Positions 7,867 to 14,684 of a stretch of 45,648 nucleotides of DNA are shown here, in pieces (within the stretch, counting starts at the first letter, position 1; the number at the start of each line of letters is the position of its first letter). This stretch comes from an uncultured Prevotellaceae bacterium (GTDB taxonomy: Bacteria > Bacteroidota > Bacteroidia > Bacteroidales > Bacteroidaceae): contig CACYKX010000004.1 of the NCBI GenBank assembly GCA_902775075.1, forward strand, positions 1-45,648, in the 5' to 3' direction. Made by a program: the position numbers and the translations under genes. The notes beneath the pieces are model-generated. The model saw only the letters and a program-made list of their open reading frames with translations. It was not told where the DNA came from and did no database searches.

Positions 7867-9216
7867 TTATTTCTTTTGTCTACTTTTAATAATACTCATC
7901 ACTGCGCCTTTACCTTGTAAGATGTTATCGAGTATTGGTCGATGTGATGGACATGTGAATTGGCATGATCCACAACTGATGCAACTTGTGACGCCTTCTT
8001 GCTCTAAGCGTTCGTATTCTTTCAAACTCGATAATGTCGCAAGTAGATATGGCTCTAATCCCATCGGACATGCGTCAACACATTTACCACAACGGATACA
8101 TGGTTGGATGTTCTTTCTATGTGCATCAAAACCTGAAAGTACAGTAATAGAGTTCGTACCTTTGCATACTGGAACATCCAAGCTCATTACCGCTTTACCC
8201 ATCATTGGTCCGCCTGCAAGAACTTTATTATCTTCGTCAGGTAATCCGCCACATGCGTCTATCAACTGACTGAATGGTGTTCCCATTCTTACGAGGAAGT
8301 TGCCTGGATTTTTGATCTTTTTGCCGGTAACAGTGGTATATCTTTCAAAGAGTGGTTTATGTTTCATCACGGCTTGATATACCGCAAAAGCAGTACCCAC
8401 ATTCTGCACAATAGCACCTACATTCACAGGTATAGCGGGAGGTGCTGGTACTTGCCGATGAATCACTGCATCTACCAATTGTTTCTCTCCTCCCTGAGGA
8501 TATTTCTTGGCAAGTGGTACAACCTCTATACCCTGAATATCTGCAACTTTTTCCTCAAATAACTGAATTGCTTTAGGCTTATTATCTTCTATACCGATAT
8601 AGGCTTTATCTACTTTGGCTGCTTTCATTAACAGACGGACGCCTTCAATGATTTCATCGCTATGTTCCATCATCAGACGGTAGTCGGATGTGATATATGG
8701 TTCACATTCTACACCATTAATGATTACACATTCTGCTTTAGCTGAAGGTGGAGGACAAAGTTTGATAAATGTAGGGAATCCTGCTCCTCCCATACCTGTG
8801 ACTCCTGCAACTTTAATTCTCTCAACAATCTCTTCTGACGTTAGTTCGGGATGATTAGAAAGCTTTTCAAGTTGCTCTGTTCTGTCTATGGTTTCTTCCC
8901 ATTCATCACCTTCGACATTGATAATAATCACTGGCTTCCTATATCCTGTGGCATCAATACTAGTGTCGATTTTTGCAACTGTTCCAGAAACAGAACTGTA
9001 GATAGGTGCACTTACAAAGCCACCAGCTTCGGCTATTAATGTACCCACCTTTACTTTGTCTCCGCGCTGTACAACAGGTTTTGCGGGCGCTCCAATATGT
9101 TGACTCAAAGGAAATATTGCTTGCTTTGGGAGGGCTGCAACCTGTGTAGATATCTCTGCGGTAATCTTATTTTCCTCAGGATGTACACCTCCTAAATGAA
9201 ATGTATGTATTTTCAT
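7867..9216 (-). CDS. rnfC: Rnf complex subunit RnfC (NADH-binding, Fe-S)
   Basis: Membrane-associated subunit that binds NAD(H) and FMN and passes electrons to or from RnfB. The 449 aa contain the RnfC barrel-sandwich N terminus (HLGGVHPEENK), the NADH/FMN loop GVTGMGGAGFPTFIK (near residue 140) and the conserved INGVECEPYITSDYR. Two C-terminal [4Fe-4S] motifs are CIRCGKCVDACP and CISCGSCQFTCP. It overlaps the rnfB stop by 4 nt (ATGA); the rnfB 3' end supplies AGGAGGAG just upstream, a Shine-Dalgarno-like stretch that is unusual for Bacteroidota but also simply encodes glutamates. It has the short C terminus typical of anaerobes, without the long alanine/lysine extension of enterobacterial RnfC. 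Confidence 0.95.
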   Translation of the reverse strand: MKIHTFHLGGVHPEENKITAEISTQVAALPKQAIFPLSQHIGAPAKPVVQRGDKVKVGTLIAEAGGFVSAPIYSSVSGTVAKIDTSIDATGYRKPVIIINVEGDEWEETIDRTEQLEKLSNHPELTSEEIVERIKVAGVTGMGGAGFPTFIKLCPPPSAKAECVIINGVECEPYITSDYRLMMEHSDEIIEGVRLLMKAAKVDKAYIGIEDNKPKAIQLFEEKVADIQGIEVVPLAKKYPQGGEKQLVDAVIHRQVPAPPAIPVNVGAIVQNVGTAFAVYQAVMKHKPLFERYTTVTGKKIKNPGNFLVRMGTPFSQLIDACGGLPDEDNKVLAGGPMMGKAVMSLDVPVCKGTNSITVLSGFDAHRKNIQPCIRCGKCVDACPMGLEPYLLATLSSLKEYERLEQEGVTSCISCGSCQFTCPSHRPILDNILQGKGAVMSIIKSRQKK

Positions 9217-10100
9217 GCTTTCTCCTCCTCTTTTATGTTACTCTCAGTCTTCTCTATATTGGTAGTTGACTTACGTACTGGAAAATTTATTTTTACGATA
9301 GCTCCGGTAGGACATTCGTCAACGCACTTTGTACACATTCTACATTTGTTGTAGTCTATATAAGATAGGTTGTTTTCTATCGTTATAGCTTCGAATTTAC
9401 ATACTTTCTGACATTTTCCACATCCTATACATGCTACTGCACAGTTTTTACGAGCAACGGCTCCTTTGTCTTTGTTAACGCATTGTACATAAACTCTACG
9501 ACCTTTAGGACCTTTCTTTCGCAACTCTATAATATGTCGCGGACATGCCTTGGTGCATGCTCTACATGATGTACATTTCTCTTCATCAACCTCTGGTATA
9601 CCTGTGGATGGGTTGATATGAATAGCATCAAATTGACAAACTGCTACACAATCTCCACATCCAAGACAACCAAATCCACATCCTGTTTCACCTGCACAGG
9701 TAGAATGCATGGCAGCACAGGTATGTAAACCATCATATTCGGCAATACGTGGACGGAATTCACAAGTTCCATTACATCTTACAACTGCTACCATAGGTTC
9801 TGTGTTTGCCATGGCCATACCTAGGAGGTTTGATACTTGATTCATTACTGTATCACCTCCTACCGGACAACGCAGACCGTCGATACTTCCGTTGTCTGCT
9901 CCTTTAACAAGTGCATCTGCCATACCAGAACATCCGGCAAATCCGCATCCACCACAATTTGCACCTGGCAACAGATCGATAACCTGACCAATGCGCGGAT
10001 CTTCGGTTACAGCAAACTTCTTAGAAACGAAATACAGCACTAATGAAGATACTAATGCTATAGTTCCTAAAACAAGCACTGCAATAATAATAAAATTCAT
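9213..10100 (-). CDS. rnfB: Rnf complex subunit RnfB (polyferredoxin)
   Basis: Electron-entry subunit accepting electrons from ferredoxin. The 295 aa start with one membrane helix (about residues 3-24). Next comes the ASF domain GANCGGCGFAGCSG (near 50) with a fourth cysteine in GLRCPVGG. After a cysteine-rich linker, four ferredoxin-type clusters follow: CLGCGDCVAVC, CTSCRACTKACP, CIGCGKCQKVC and CRMCTKCVDECP. The C-terminal tail is short and acidic. It lies 21 nt after rseC, an arrangement common in Bacteroidales. Confidence 0.95.
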   Translation of the reverse strand: MNFIIIAVLVLGTIALVSSLVLYFVSKKFAVTEDPRIGQVIDLLPGANCGGCGFAGCSGMADALVKGADNGSIDGLRCPVGGDTVMNQVSNLLGMAMANTEPMVAVVRCNGTCEFRPRIAEYDGLHTCAAMHSTCAGETGCGFGCLGCGDCVAVCQFDAIHINPSTGIPEVDEEKCTSCRACTKACPRHIIELRKKGPKGRRVYVQCVNKDKGAVARKNCAVACIGCGKCQKVCKFEAITIENNLSYIDYNKCRMCTKCVDECPTGAIVKINFPVRKSTTNIEKTESNIKEEEKA

Positions 10101-10121
10101 AATCTGTATTTGCTTTAGTTA

Positions 10122-10532
10122 TTATTCTATTTCAAAATGGATTCCACTTTGAATCTTTTTTTTTGCGAAAAACAATATCATATAATATACAGCTAGAGAA
10201 CATAAAGAGGACAAGGCTGCTAGTGGTTCGTTAGCTGTAAGTATCTTGATCGTAAAGAGAGAAATAAGCATGATGGCAAGGGGAAAAATGTAAGCAAAAA
10301 ATTCGGCCTTGAAGGCTACAGATTTTTTGGCGCTTATAACAACCTTGTCACCTTGTTTATAATTATGTTCTTTACAAACTTGTATGTCAATCATCTTTTC
10401 CTTGGTATCAGAAGCATTACAGTGAGACGCTACTTTACATTCATTACACGCTGAATTCTGAAGTATTTTTACTCTAACATATTTGTCTCCAATAGTGTCT
10501 ATAATACCCGCATGTTTTATTTTGTTGCTCAT
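10122..10532 (-). CDS. rseC: RseC/MucC-family membrane protein
   Basis: A 136-aa protein with a cytoplasmic N-terminal domain carrying clustered cysteines (CNECKVASHC, about residues 30-39), followed by two membrane helices (about 78-97 and 100-120). This matches the RseC family, known in enterobacteria in the SoxR-reducing system and in sigma-E control. In Bacteroidota the gene regularly heads the rnf operon, so here it more likely assists Rnf assembly or redox tuning than sigma-E signalling; that is inference. A -7 element lies upstream at 10578-10585, making this the first gene of the operon. Confidence 0.85.
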   Translation of the reverse strand: MSNKIKHAGIIDTIGDKYVRVKILQNSACNECKVASHCNASDTKEKMIDIQVCKEHNYKQGDKVVISAKKSVAFKAEFFAYIFPLAIMLISLFTIKILTANEPLAALSSLCSLAVYYMILFFAKKKIQSGIHFEIE

Positions 10533-10577
10533 GTTGTTAAATTTAGGTAGTCGATTGGTAAGTCGACTTTACAAATG

Positions 10578-10585
10578 CAAAGATA
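10578..10585 (-). promoter_or_regulatory. Promoter of the rseC-rnf operon (-7)
   Basis: TATCTTTG on the minus strand matches TAnnTTTG, about 45 bp upstream of the rseC ATG. A clear -33 TTTG is not seen. A small AAGTCGACTT palindrome lies within the predicted leader (about 10558-10570). Confidence 0.55.
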
Positions 10586-10659
10586 ATATTTTCTATGAGA
10601 ATAATACATTTTTTTTGTAAAAAAGTCATGAAAACATTTTCTTAGTCAGAAAAAAAACT

Positions 10660-10667
10660 TATATTTG
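10660..10667 (+). promoter_or_regulatory. Promoter of the gene at 10685 (-7)
   Basis: TATATTTG matches TAnnTTTG, 17 bp upstream of the ATG, which predicts a very short leader of about 12 nt. The -33 region is only T-rich. Confidence 0.5.
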
Positions 10668-10684
10668 CATTAAAATCAAATCAT

Positions 10685-11125
10685 ATGAAAGCAACAGAAC
10701 AAACTATCCAACAGATTGGGCGGTTTATTAACAAAATCGCTGAAAAATTCCCTCTTCAGGAAGAGGTTAATATGCTTACTGATATTCATATTAGAGTATC
10801 ACAGGATAATGGTGATATGATAGCGTATGACGATAATGATAATGAAATCACACGTTGTGTCATTGAACAGTGGATCGAATGTAAAGAAGACGCTTTCTAC
10901 GATCAGGTTTTACTTCAACTTAGGAGTAATTTTAAAAAGAATGCTAATATCGTAGATAACTTGGGATTGCTGAAACCTTATAGCTTTGTCCTCGAAAATG
11001 ATGATTGTGAAAATATGGGAGAAGTCTATATGGCTGATGATGACACAGTAATCATAGGCGGGGATATTATGCCTGATTTGGATAAAGACTTGGATAAATT
11101 CCTTTCTACCCTATTAGATAAATAA
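10685..11125 (+). CDS. Conserved hypothetical acidic protein, 146 aa
   Basis: I do not recognise a domain. The protein is acidic, lacks a signal peptide or membrane helix and is probably cytoplasmic. Features are an N-terminal helical stretch (IQQIGRFINKIAEKFPLQEE), a central beta-rich part with YDDNDNEITR, and an acidic end (IMPDLDKDLDKFLSTLLDK). Its own promoter lies immediately upstream, divergent from the Rnf operon, and the coding bias looks like that of its neighbours. It ends 54 bp from the convergent GH25 gene. No function can be assigned from sequence or context. Confidence 0.75.
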   Translation: MKATEQTIQQIGRFINKIAEKFPLQEEVNMLTDIHIRVSQDNGDMIAYDDNDNEITRCVIEQWIECKEDAFYDQVLLQLRSNFKKNANIVDNLGLLKPYSFVLENDDCENMGEVYMADDDTVIIGGDIMPDLDKDLDKFLSTLLDK

Positions 11126-11179
11126 TTCTTTTTATTCGCCAGCCATACATAATTTCTTTAGGTCGTAAAAGGATCCATT

Positions 11180-11986
11180 TTAAATATTGAAGTCTACATA
11201 TCCTCTTATACCTGGAAGTTTACCTGCATCTGTGTGCTGCCAAAATTTCCATGCTCCCTGGTATTCTATCTTATCTACATAGTAATGTGCTATCCAATAA
11301 GGATAATCATCGAATACTGGGGCACTTAGATAATTCATTTTAAACTTATAGTTGGTATACAAGATCGGTTTTACATGGTATCTATCTTCTACGATATGTA
11401 GCCATGTAAGAACATCACGCTGAAAATCTTCTACCTTCTGATTTCTTGGCTTATGCTCGATATCTAAAACGGGAGGCAGATCGCCACCTGTCAGGTGTAC
11501 CTTATTAAGGAAGAAATAAGCCTGAACTCGTGGAGAACTCTTCAAACTCCAAAAATGATATGCACCACGAATAAATCCATATTCACGGGCATTATAAAAA
11601 TTATTTCTGAAATTTGGATCTAACTTTGTAGAACCTTCTGTAGATTTGATAAACACAAAACGAATAGGACAGTTGTTTATCATACCATGTCTTAGCTTGT
11701 CCCAGTCTATCTCACCTTGATAATGTGAAATGTCAATTCCTTGTATCTCATATCCGTTCGGATAGTTTACATCACCATAAAGGGCTCGCCATCTAAATCC
11801 TGTAGGACCAACAAAGAAATAATAAAATACCCAAACATAGGCTACGATAGTTGCTATACCTCCTAGCCACCATGCCCATCGAGGATATCTATGGAAAATA
11901 GAAAAGGAACCATGAGAAATACCCTTAGCCCTTCTTCGAGAATTCGAAGATGACTTTTTCTGAGTATTTTTCCTGGTTCCTGACAT
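11180..11986 (-). CDS. Membrane-anchored GH25 lysozyme-type muramidase
   Basis: Predicted to cleave the beta-1,4 bond between N-acetylmuramic acid and N-acetylglucosamine. The 268 aa comprise a basic serine-rich cytoplasmic tail, one membrane helix (about residues 38-60) and a GH25 barrel. The barrel begins GIDISHYQGEIDW (near 83) and has FIKSTEGSTKLDPNF, GAYHFW, LDIEH (Asp-x-Glu, near 172) and YWIAHYY, the usual GH25 catalytic landmarks. It therefore acts on peptidoglycan from the inner membrane, in remodelling rather than in defence. It starts 23 nt downstream of pfp, across a gap that is a perfect palindrome, so the two may be co-transcribed. Confidence 0.9.
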   Translation of the reverse strand: MSGTRKNTQKKSSSNSRRRAKGISHGSFSIFHRYPRWAWWLGGIATIVAYVWVFYYFFVGPTGFRWRALYGDVNYPNGYEIQGIDISHYQGEIDWDKLRHGMINNCPIRFVFIKSTEGSTKLDPNFRNNFYNAREYGFIRGAYHFWSLKSSPRVQAYFFLNKVHLTGGDLPPVLDIEHKPRNQKVEDFQRDVLTWLHIVEDRYHVKPILYTNYKFKMNYLSAPVFDDYPYWIAHYYVDKIEYQGAWKFWQHTDAGKLPGIRGYVDFNI

Positions 11987-12009
11987 TATATTATAAAATT
12001 TATAATATA
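11987..12009. repeat. 23-bp perfect palindrome filling the pfp/GH25 gap
   Basis: The gap between the pfp stop and the GH25 start is exactly one A/T-only inverted repeat: 11-bp arms (TATATTATAAA/TTTATAATATA) around a central A. In RNA it would form an AU stem just upstream of the GH25 ATG. It could act as an RNA-processing or weak attenuation signal, or as a protein site; no T-tract follows it. Confidence 0.6.
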
Positions 12010-13653
12010 TTACTTATTCTGCTCTAATGCAAGAGTCTTGGTAGGCTGATCGCATACATCAGCAGGACCCCAATACTGAATAGGACCTGGGTATACATAC
12101 TTAGTCTCTACAGCGAGTTCATCGCGCATAGCAGCCCAAGCCTTGAATGGAGCGCCGTCAAGTTCAACAAGAGCCTTGCGGATAACTGGCTTCATCTCAC
12201 CATTACGCTTCTCCATATTCATCATCATAGTGATAGGCACACCACCAGCTTTCCAGTTATCTGTAGTGTCTGTAGTGTTCTTAACAATTGCCATATAACC
12301 AGTCTTACCAGCAGCAATCAACTGAGCAGCTGATGTACCAAGGGCATAGCAGTAGTCTGCATCGAAGTTAGAAGGAGCAGCACAGCGGCCTTCATAACCG
12401 AAGAAGTGATGCTGAGCAGCAAATTTACCTGTAAACTTACCATCCTTCTTCCACTTGTCAAGGAGTGCACCTACCATGTCGCTAAGCAACTTCTCTGTCT
12501 CGATAAGTGATACCTGAACATTTCCGTGAGGGTCACGGTCGAGAGAAAGTTGACGAGCAACACCTTCTGGTAAAGTTTCGAATGTAGCTGCATTCTCTTT
12601 AGAAAGGTGCTCAAGAATGTACTTGCGCTGAGCATCTTTGTCAAGATCCTTATAATCTGCGCCATGAGCTGCGAGCAAGTCATTCAACTCCTGGATAAGA
12701 CGACCAATAGCAGGAATGAACTCGATCAAACCTTCTGGTACGAGAACAACACCAAAGTTGTTACCATTCTCTGCACGCTTTGCTACAACTGTTGCAATCT
12801 GCTCAACAATCTGATTCAAGGTCATATCCTTTGCCTGAACTTCCTCAGAAATCAAGCAAATGTTAGGCTGTGTCTGAAGAGCACACTCAAGAGCAATATG
12901 AGAAGCTGAACGACCCATCAACTTAACAAAATGCCAGTATTTACGAGCTGAGTTACAGTCGCGCTCAATATTACCAATAAGTTCTGAATATGTCTTTGTT
13001 GCTGTATCGAAACCGAAAGAAGTCTCAATCTGGTCATTCTTCAAGTCACCATCAATAGTCTTAGGACAACCAATTACCTGTACACCATACTTCTTAGCAG
13101 CATAGTACTCTGCCAATACACAAGCGTTTGTGTTAGAATCGTCACCACCAATAATAACAATGGCCTTAATGTCAAGTTTGCGAATGATCTGAAGACCCTT
13201 CTCAAACTGATCCTCTTTCTCCAACTTGGTACGACCAGAACCAATCATATCAAAACCACCTGTATTGCGATAGTTGGCAAGGAACTCTTCTGTAATCTCG
13301 ATATAGTTATGATCTACTAGACCACCAGGACCCATCAAGAAACCATAAAGACGATTCTCAGGGTTCAACTTCTTTACTGTATCAAATAATCCTGAAATAA
13401 CGTTGTGACCACCAGGAGCCTGACCACCTGACAAAATAACACCAATGTTGATCTTCGCATTGTTAGCCTCTGTACCAGGTACAAACTCTATCAATGGCAT
13501 ACCATAAGTGTTAGGGAACAATTTTTTGATTTCTTCCTGATCACCAACACTCTGAGTTGGTTTACCTTCACTAATCTTAACTGCACCTTGGAGAGCCTTT
13601 GGCAACTTTGGCTGATAAGCAGCTCTCTCCTTCTGCAATGCACTAATTTCCAT
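12010..13653 (-). CDS. pfp: Diphosphate--fructose-6-phosphate 1-phosphotransferase
   Basis: Phosphorylates fructose 6-phosphate with pyrophosphate, a reversible glycolytic step that replaces or supplements ATP-PFK. The 547 aa fit the long (plant beta-like) PFP clade. Markers are [16 protein letters not shown] (near 75), GGDDSNTNA (the Asp in GGDDS distinguishes PPi from ATP users) and [10 protein letters not shown], whose lysine and aspartates are catalytic. [19 protein letters not shown] supports substrate binding. ATG 13653 is chosen because a -7 element lies at 13697-13704; an ATG at 13695 would sit at the promoter itself. Codon use is more C-ending than in neighbouring genes, consistent with high expression. 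Confidence 0.95.
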   Translation of the reverse strand: MEISALQKERAAYQPKLPKALQGAVKISEGKPTQSVGDQEEIKKLFPNTYGMPLIEFVPGTEANNAKINIGVILSGGQAPGGHNVISGLFDTVKKLNPENRLYGFLMGPGGLVDHNYIEITEEFLANYRNTGGFDMIGSGRTKLEKEDQFEKGLQIIRKLDIKAIVIIGGDDSNTNACVLAEYYAAKKYGVQVIGCPKTIDGDLKNDQIETSFGFDTATKTYSELIGNIERDCNSARKYWHFVKLMGRSASHIALECALQTQPNICLISEEVQAKDMTLNQIVEQIATVVAKRAENGNNFGVVLVPEGLIEFIPAIGRLIQELNDLLAAHGADYKDLDKDAQRKYILEHLSKENAATFETLPEGVARQLSLDRDPHGNVQVSLIETEKLLSDMVGALLDKWKKDGKFTGKFAAQHHFFGYEGRCAAPSNFDADYCYALGTSAAQLIAAGKTGYMAIVKNTTDTTDNWKAGGVPITMMMNMEKRNGEMKPVIRKALVELDGAPFKAWAAMRDELAVETKYVYPGPIQYWGPADVCDQPTKTLALEQNK

Positions 13654-13696
13654 AATTCTATTATAATTGTTAATATTGAAAGTTCTAAAAACCATG

Positions 13697-13704
13697 CAAA
13701 TTTA
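13697..13704 (-). promoter_or_regulatory. pfp promoter (-7)
   Basis: TAAATTTG on the minus strand fits TAnnTTTG. Start of transcription near 13692 gives a leader of about 40 nt to ATG 13653. Confidence 0.55.
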
Positions 13705-13775
13705 ACTTTTTTTTTCGAGATATGGAAACAAAAACAATTAAAATCATTTTTTTAAGATATTTTTTCTCTTTATTA

Positions 13776-13807
13776 TTGTCTATTTCTCCAAAAATTTACT
13801 ATCTTTG
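13776..13807 (+). promoter_or_regulatory. Promoter of the 13837-20488 gene cluster
   Basis: TTG (13776-13778) is followed after 21 nt by TATCTTTG (13800-13807), a good Bacteroidota promoter. No equally good promoter is evident before the downstream genes, whose spacings (4, 10 and 29 nt, then overlaps) suggest one transcript. Confidence 0.65.
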
Positions 13808-13836
13808 AACTTGTAAACAATCTAAAGAGAAAAATT

Positions 13837-14112
13837 ATGAGTAACAAAAGAGATCTAAAACGCACAATAAATTACATTTGCAGTGATTTGTTTGCAGAGT
13901 GTGTAGCAGCTTCTTTGTATGGTAATCAAAAATCTTCTACAGAGAATACAGATGCTTTGTTAACTTCTATTTTATTAGTTCATAGTGATTATGTACGTAG
14001 AATTTCTCATCCTGAACCAGGAATTCCTCAAAAGAAATTTTACAAGATACTAATTGAAGACTTCAATAAGCAAGTGGATGAACTAATCGATCAAATCGCA
14101 AATCTAGCTTAA
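13837..14112 (+). CDS. Conserved hypothetical protein, 91 aa
   Basis: A small, mostly helical, apparently cytoplasmic protein (MSNKRDLKRTINYICSDL...). Notable parts are a central LLTSILLVHSDYVRRISHPEPG and a C-terminal amphipathic helix (EDFNKQVDELIDQIANLA). I can assign no function. It is the first gene after a good promoter and ends 4 nt before the PlsC-like gene, so it belongs to that transcript. Length, bias and position argue that it is real. Confidence 0.7.
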   Translation: MSNKRDLKRTINYICSDLFAECVAASLYGNQKSSTENTDALLTSILLVHSDYVRRISHPEPGIPQKKFYKILIEDFNKQVDELIDQIANLA

Positions 14113-14116
14113 GTAC

Positions 14117-14674
14117 ATGGTAAAAGAGTTCTGTAATTGGGTATTGTACGAGAAATTGGGGTGGAAGAAAAATATTACGGTTGGTAATTACGACAAATAT
14201 ATCATTTGTTTTGCACCTCACACTAGTAATTGGGATTTGTTTTTAGGACTACTCTTTGCACATGCAGAAGGGATGACTCCTAATTTCCTAATGAAGAAAG
14301 AATGGTTCTTTTGGCCTCTAGGACCGATTTTCAAAAAAATGGGTGGTATCCCTGTATATCGTAGTAAGCATACAAGGATGACAGAGGCAATGGCAGAAAC
14401 TGCTAAGAAAAGAGAAAAGTTTGTGCTGTGTATTACACCGGAAGGAACTAGAAGTCTGAATCCTAATTGGAAAAAAGGATTTTACTATATTGCCCAAGGA
14501 GCTAACATCCCTATTTTATTATATGGTGTGGACTATAAACGTAAAATGATTCAGTGTACCAAAGTGATAATTCCAAATGGTGACATAGAATCTCAAATGA
14601 AAGAAATTAAATTGTATTTTAAAGATTTCAAGGGTAAGAAACCTGAGAAATTTACGGTTGGAGATATTTGTTAA
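14117..14674 (+). CDS. PlsC-type 1-acyl-glycerol-3-phosphate acyltransferase family protein
   Basis: Likely transfers an acyl chain to a lysophospholipid or another lipid acceptor at the inner face of the membrane. The 185 aa show the family's catalytic HX4D motif as HTSNWD (about residues 35-40), GGIPVYRS (block II/III) and PEGTRS (near 115), followed by KKGFYYIAQGANIPILL. It is shorter than canonical PlsC (about 240 aa) and lacks a strong N-terminal helix. That resembles a sub-family common in Bacteroidota, so the exact acceptor is uncertain. It lies 4 nt after the preceding small gene and about 10 nt before the amidase-like gene. Confidence 0.85.
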   Translation: MVKEFCNWVLYEKLGWKKNITVGNYDKYIICFAPHTSNWDLFLGLLFAHAEGMTPNFLMKKEWFFWPLGPIFKKMGGIPVYRSKHTRMTEAMAETAKKREKFVLCITPEGTRSLNPNWKKGFYYIAQGANIPILLYGVDYKRKMIQCTKVIIPNGDIESQMKEIKLYFKDFKGKKPEKFTVGDIC

Positions 14675-14684
14675 AGTTTATAAG

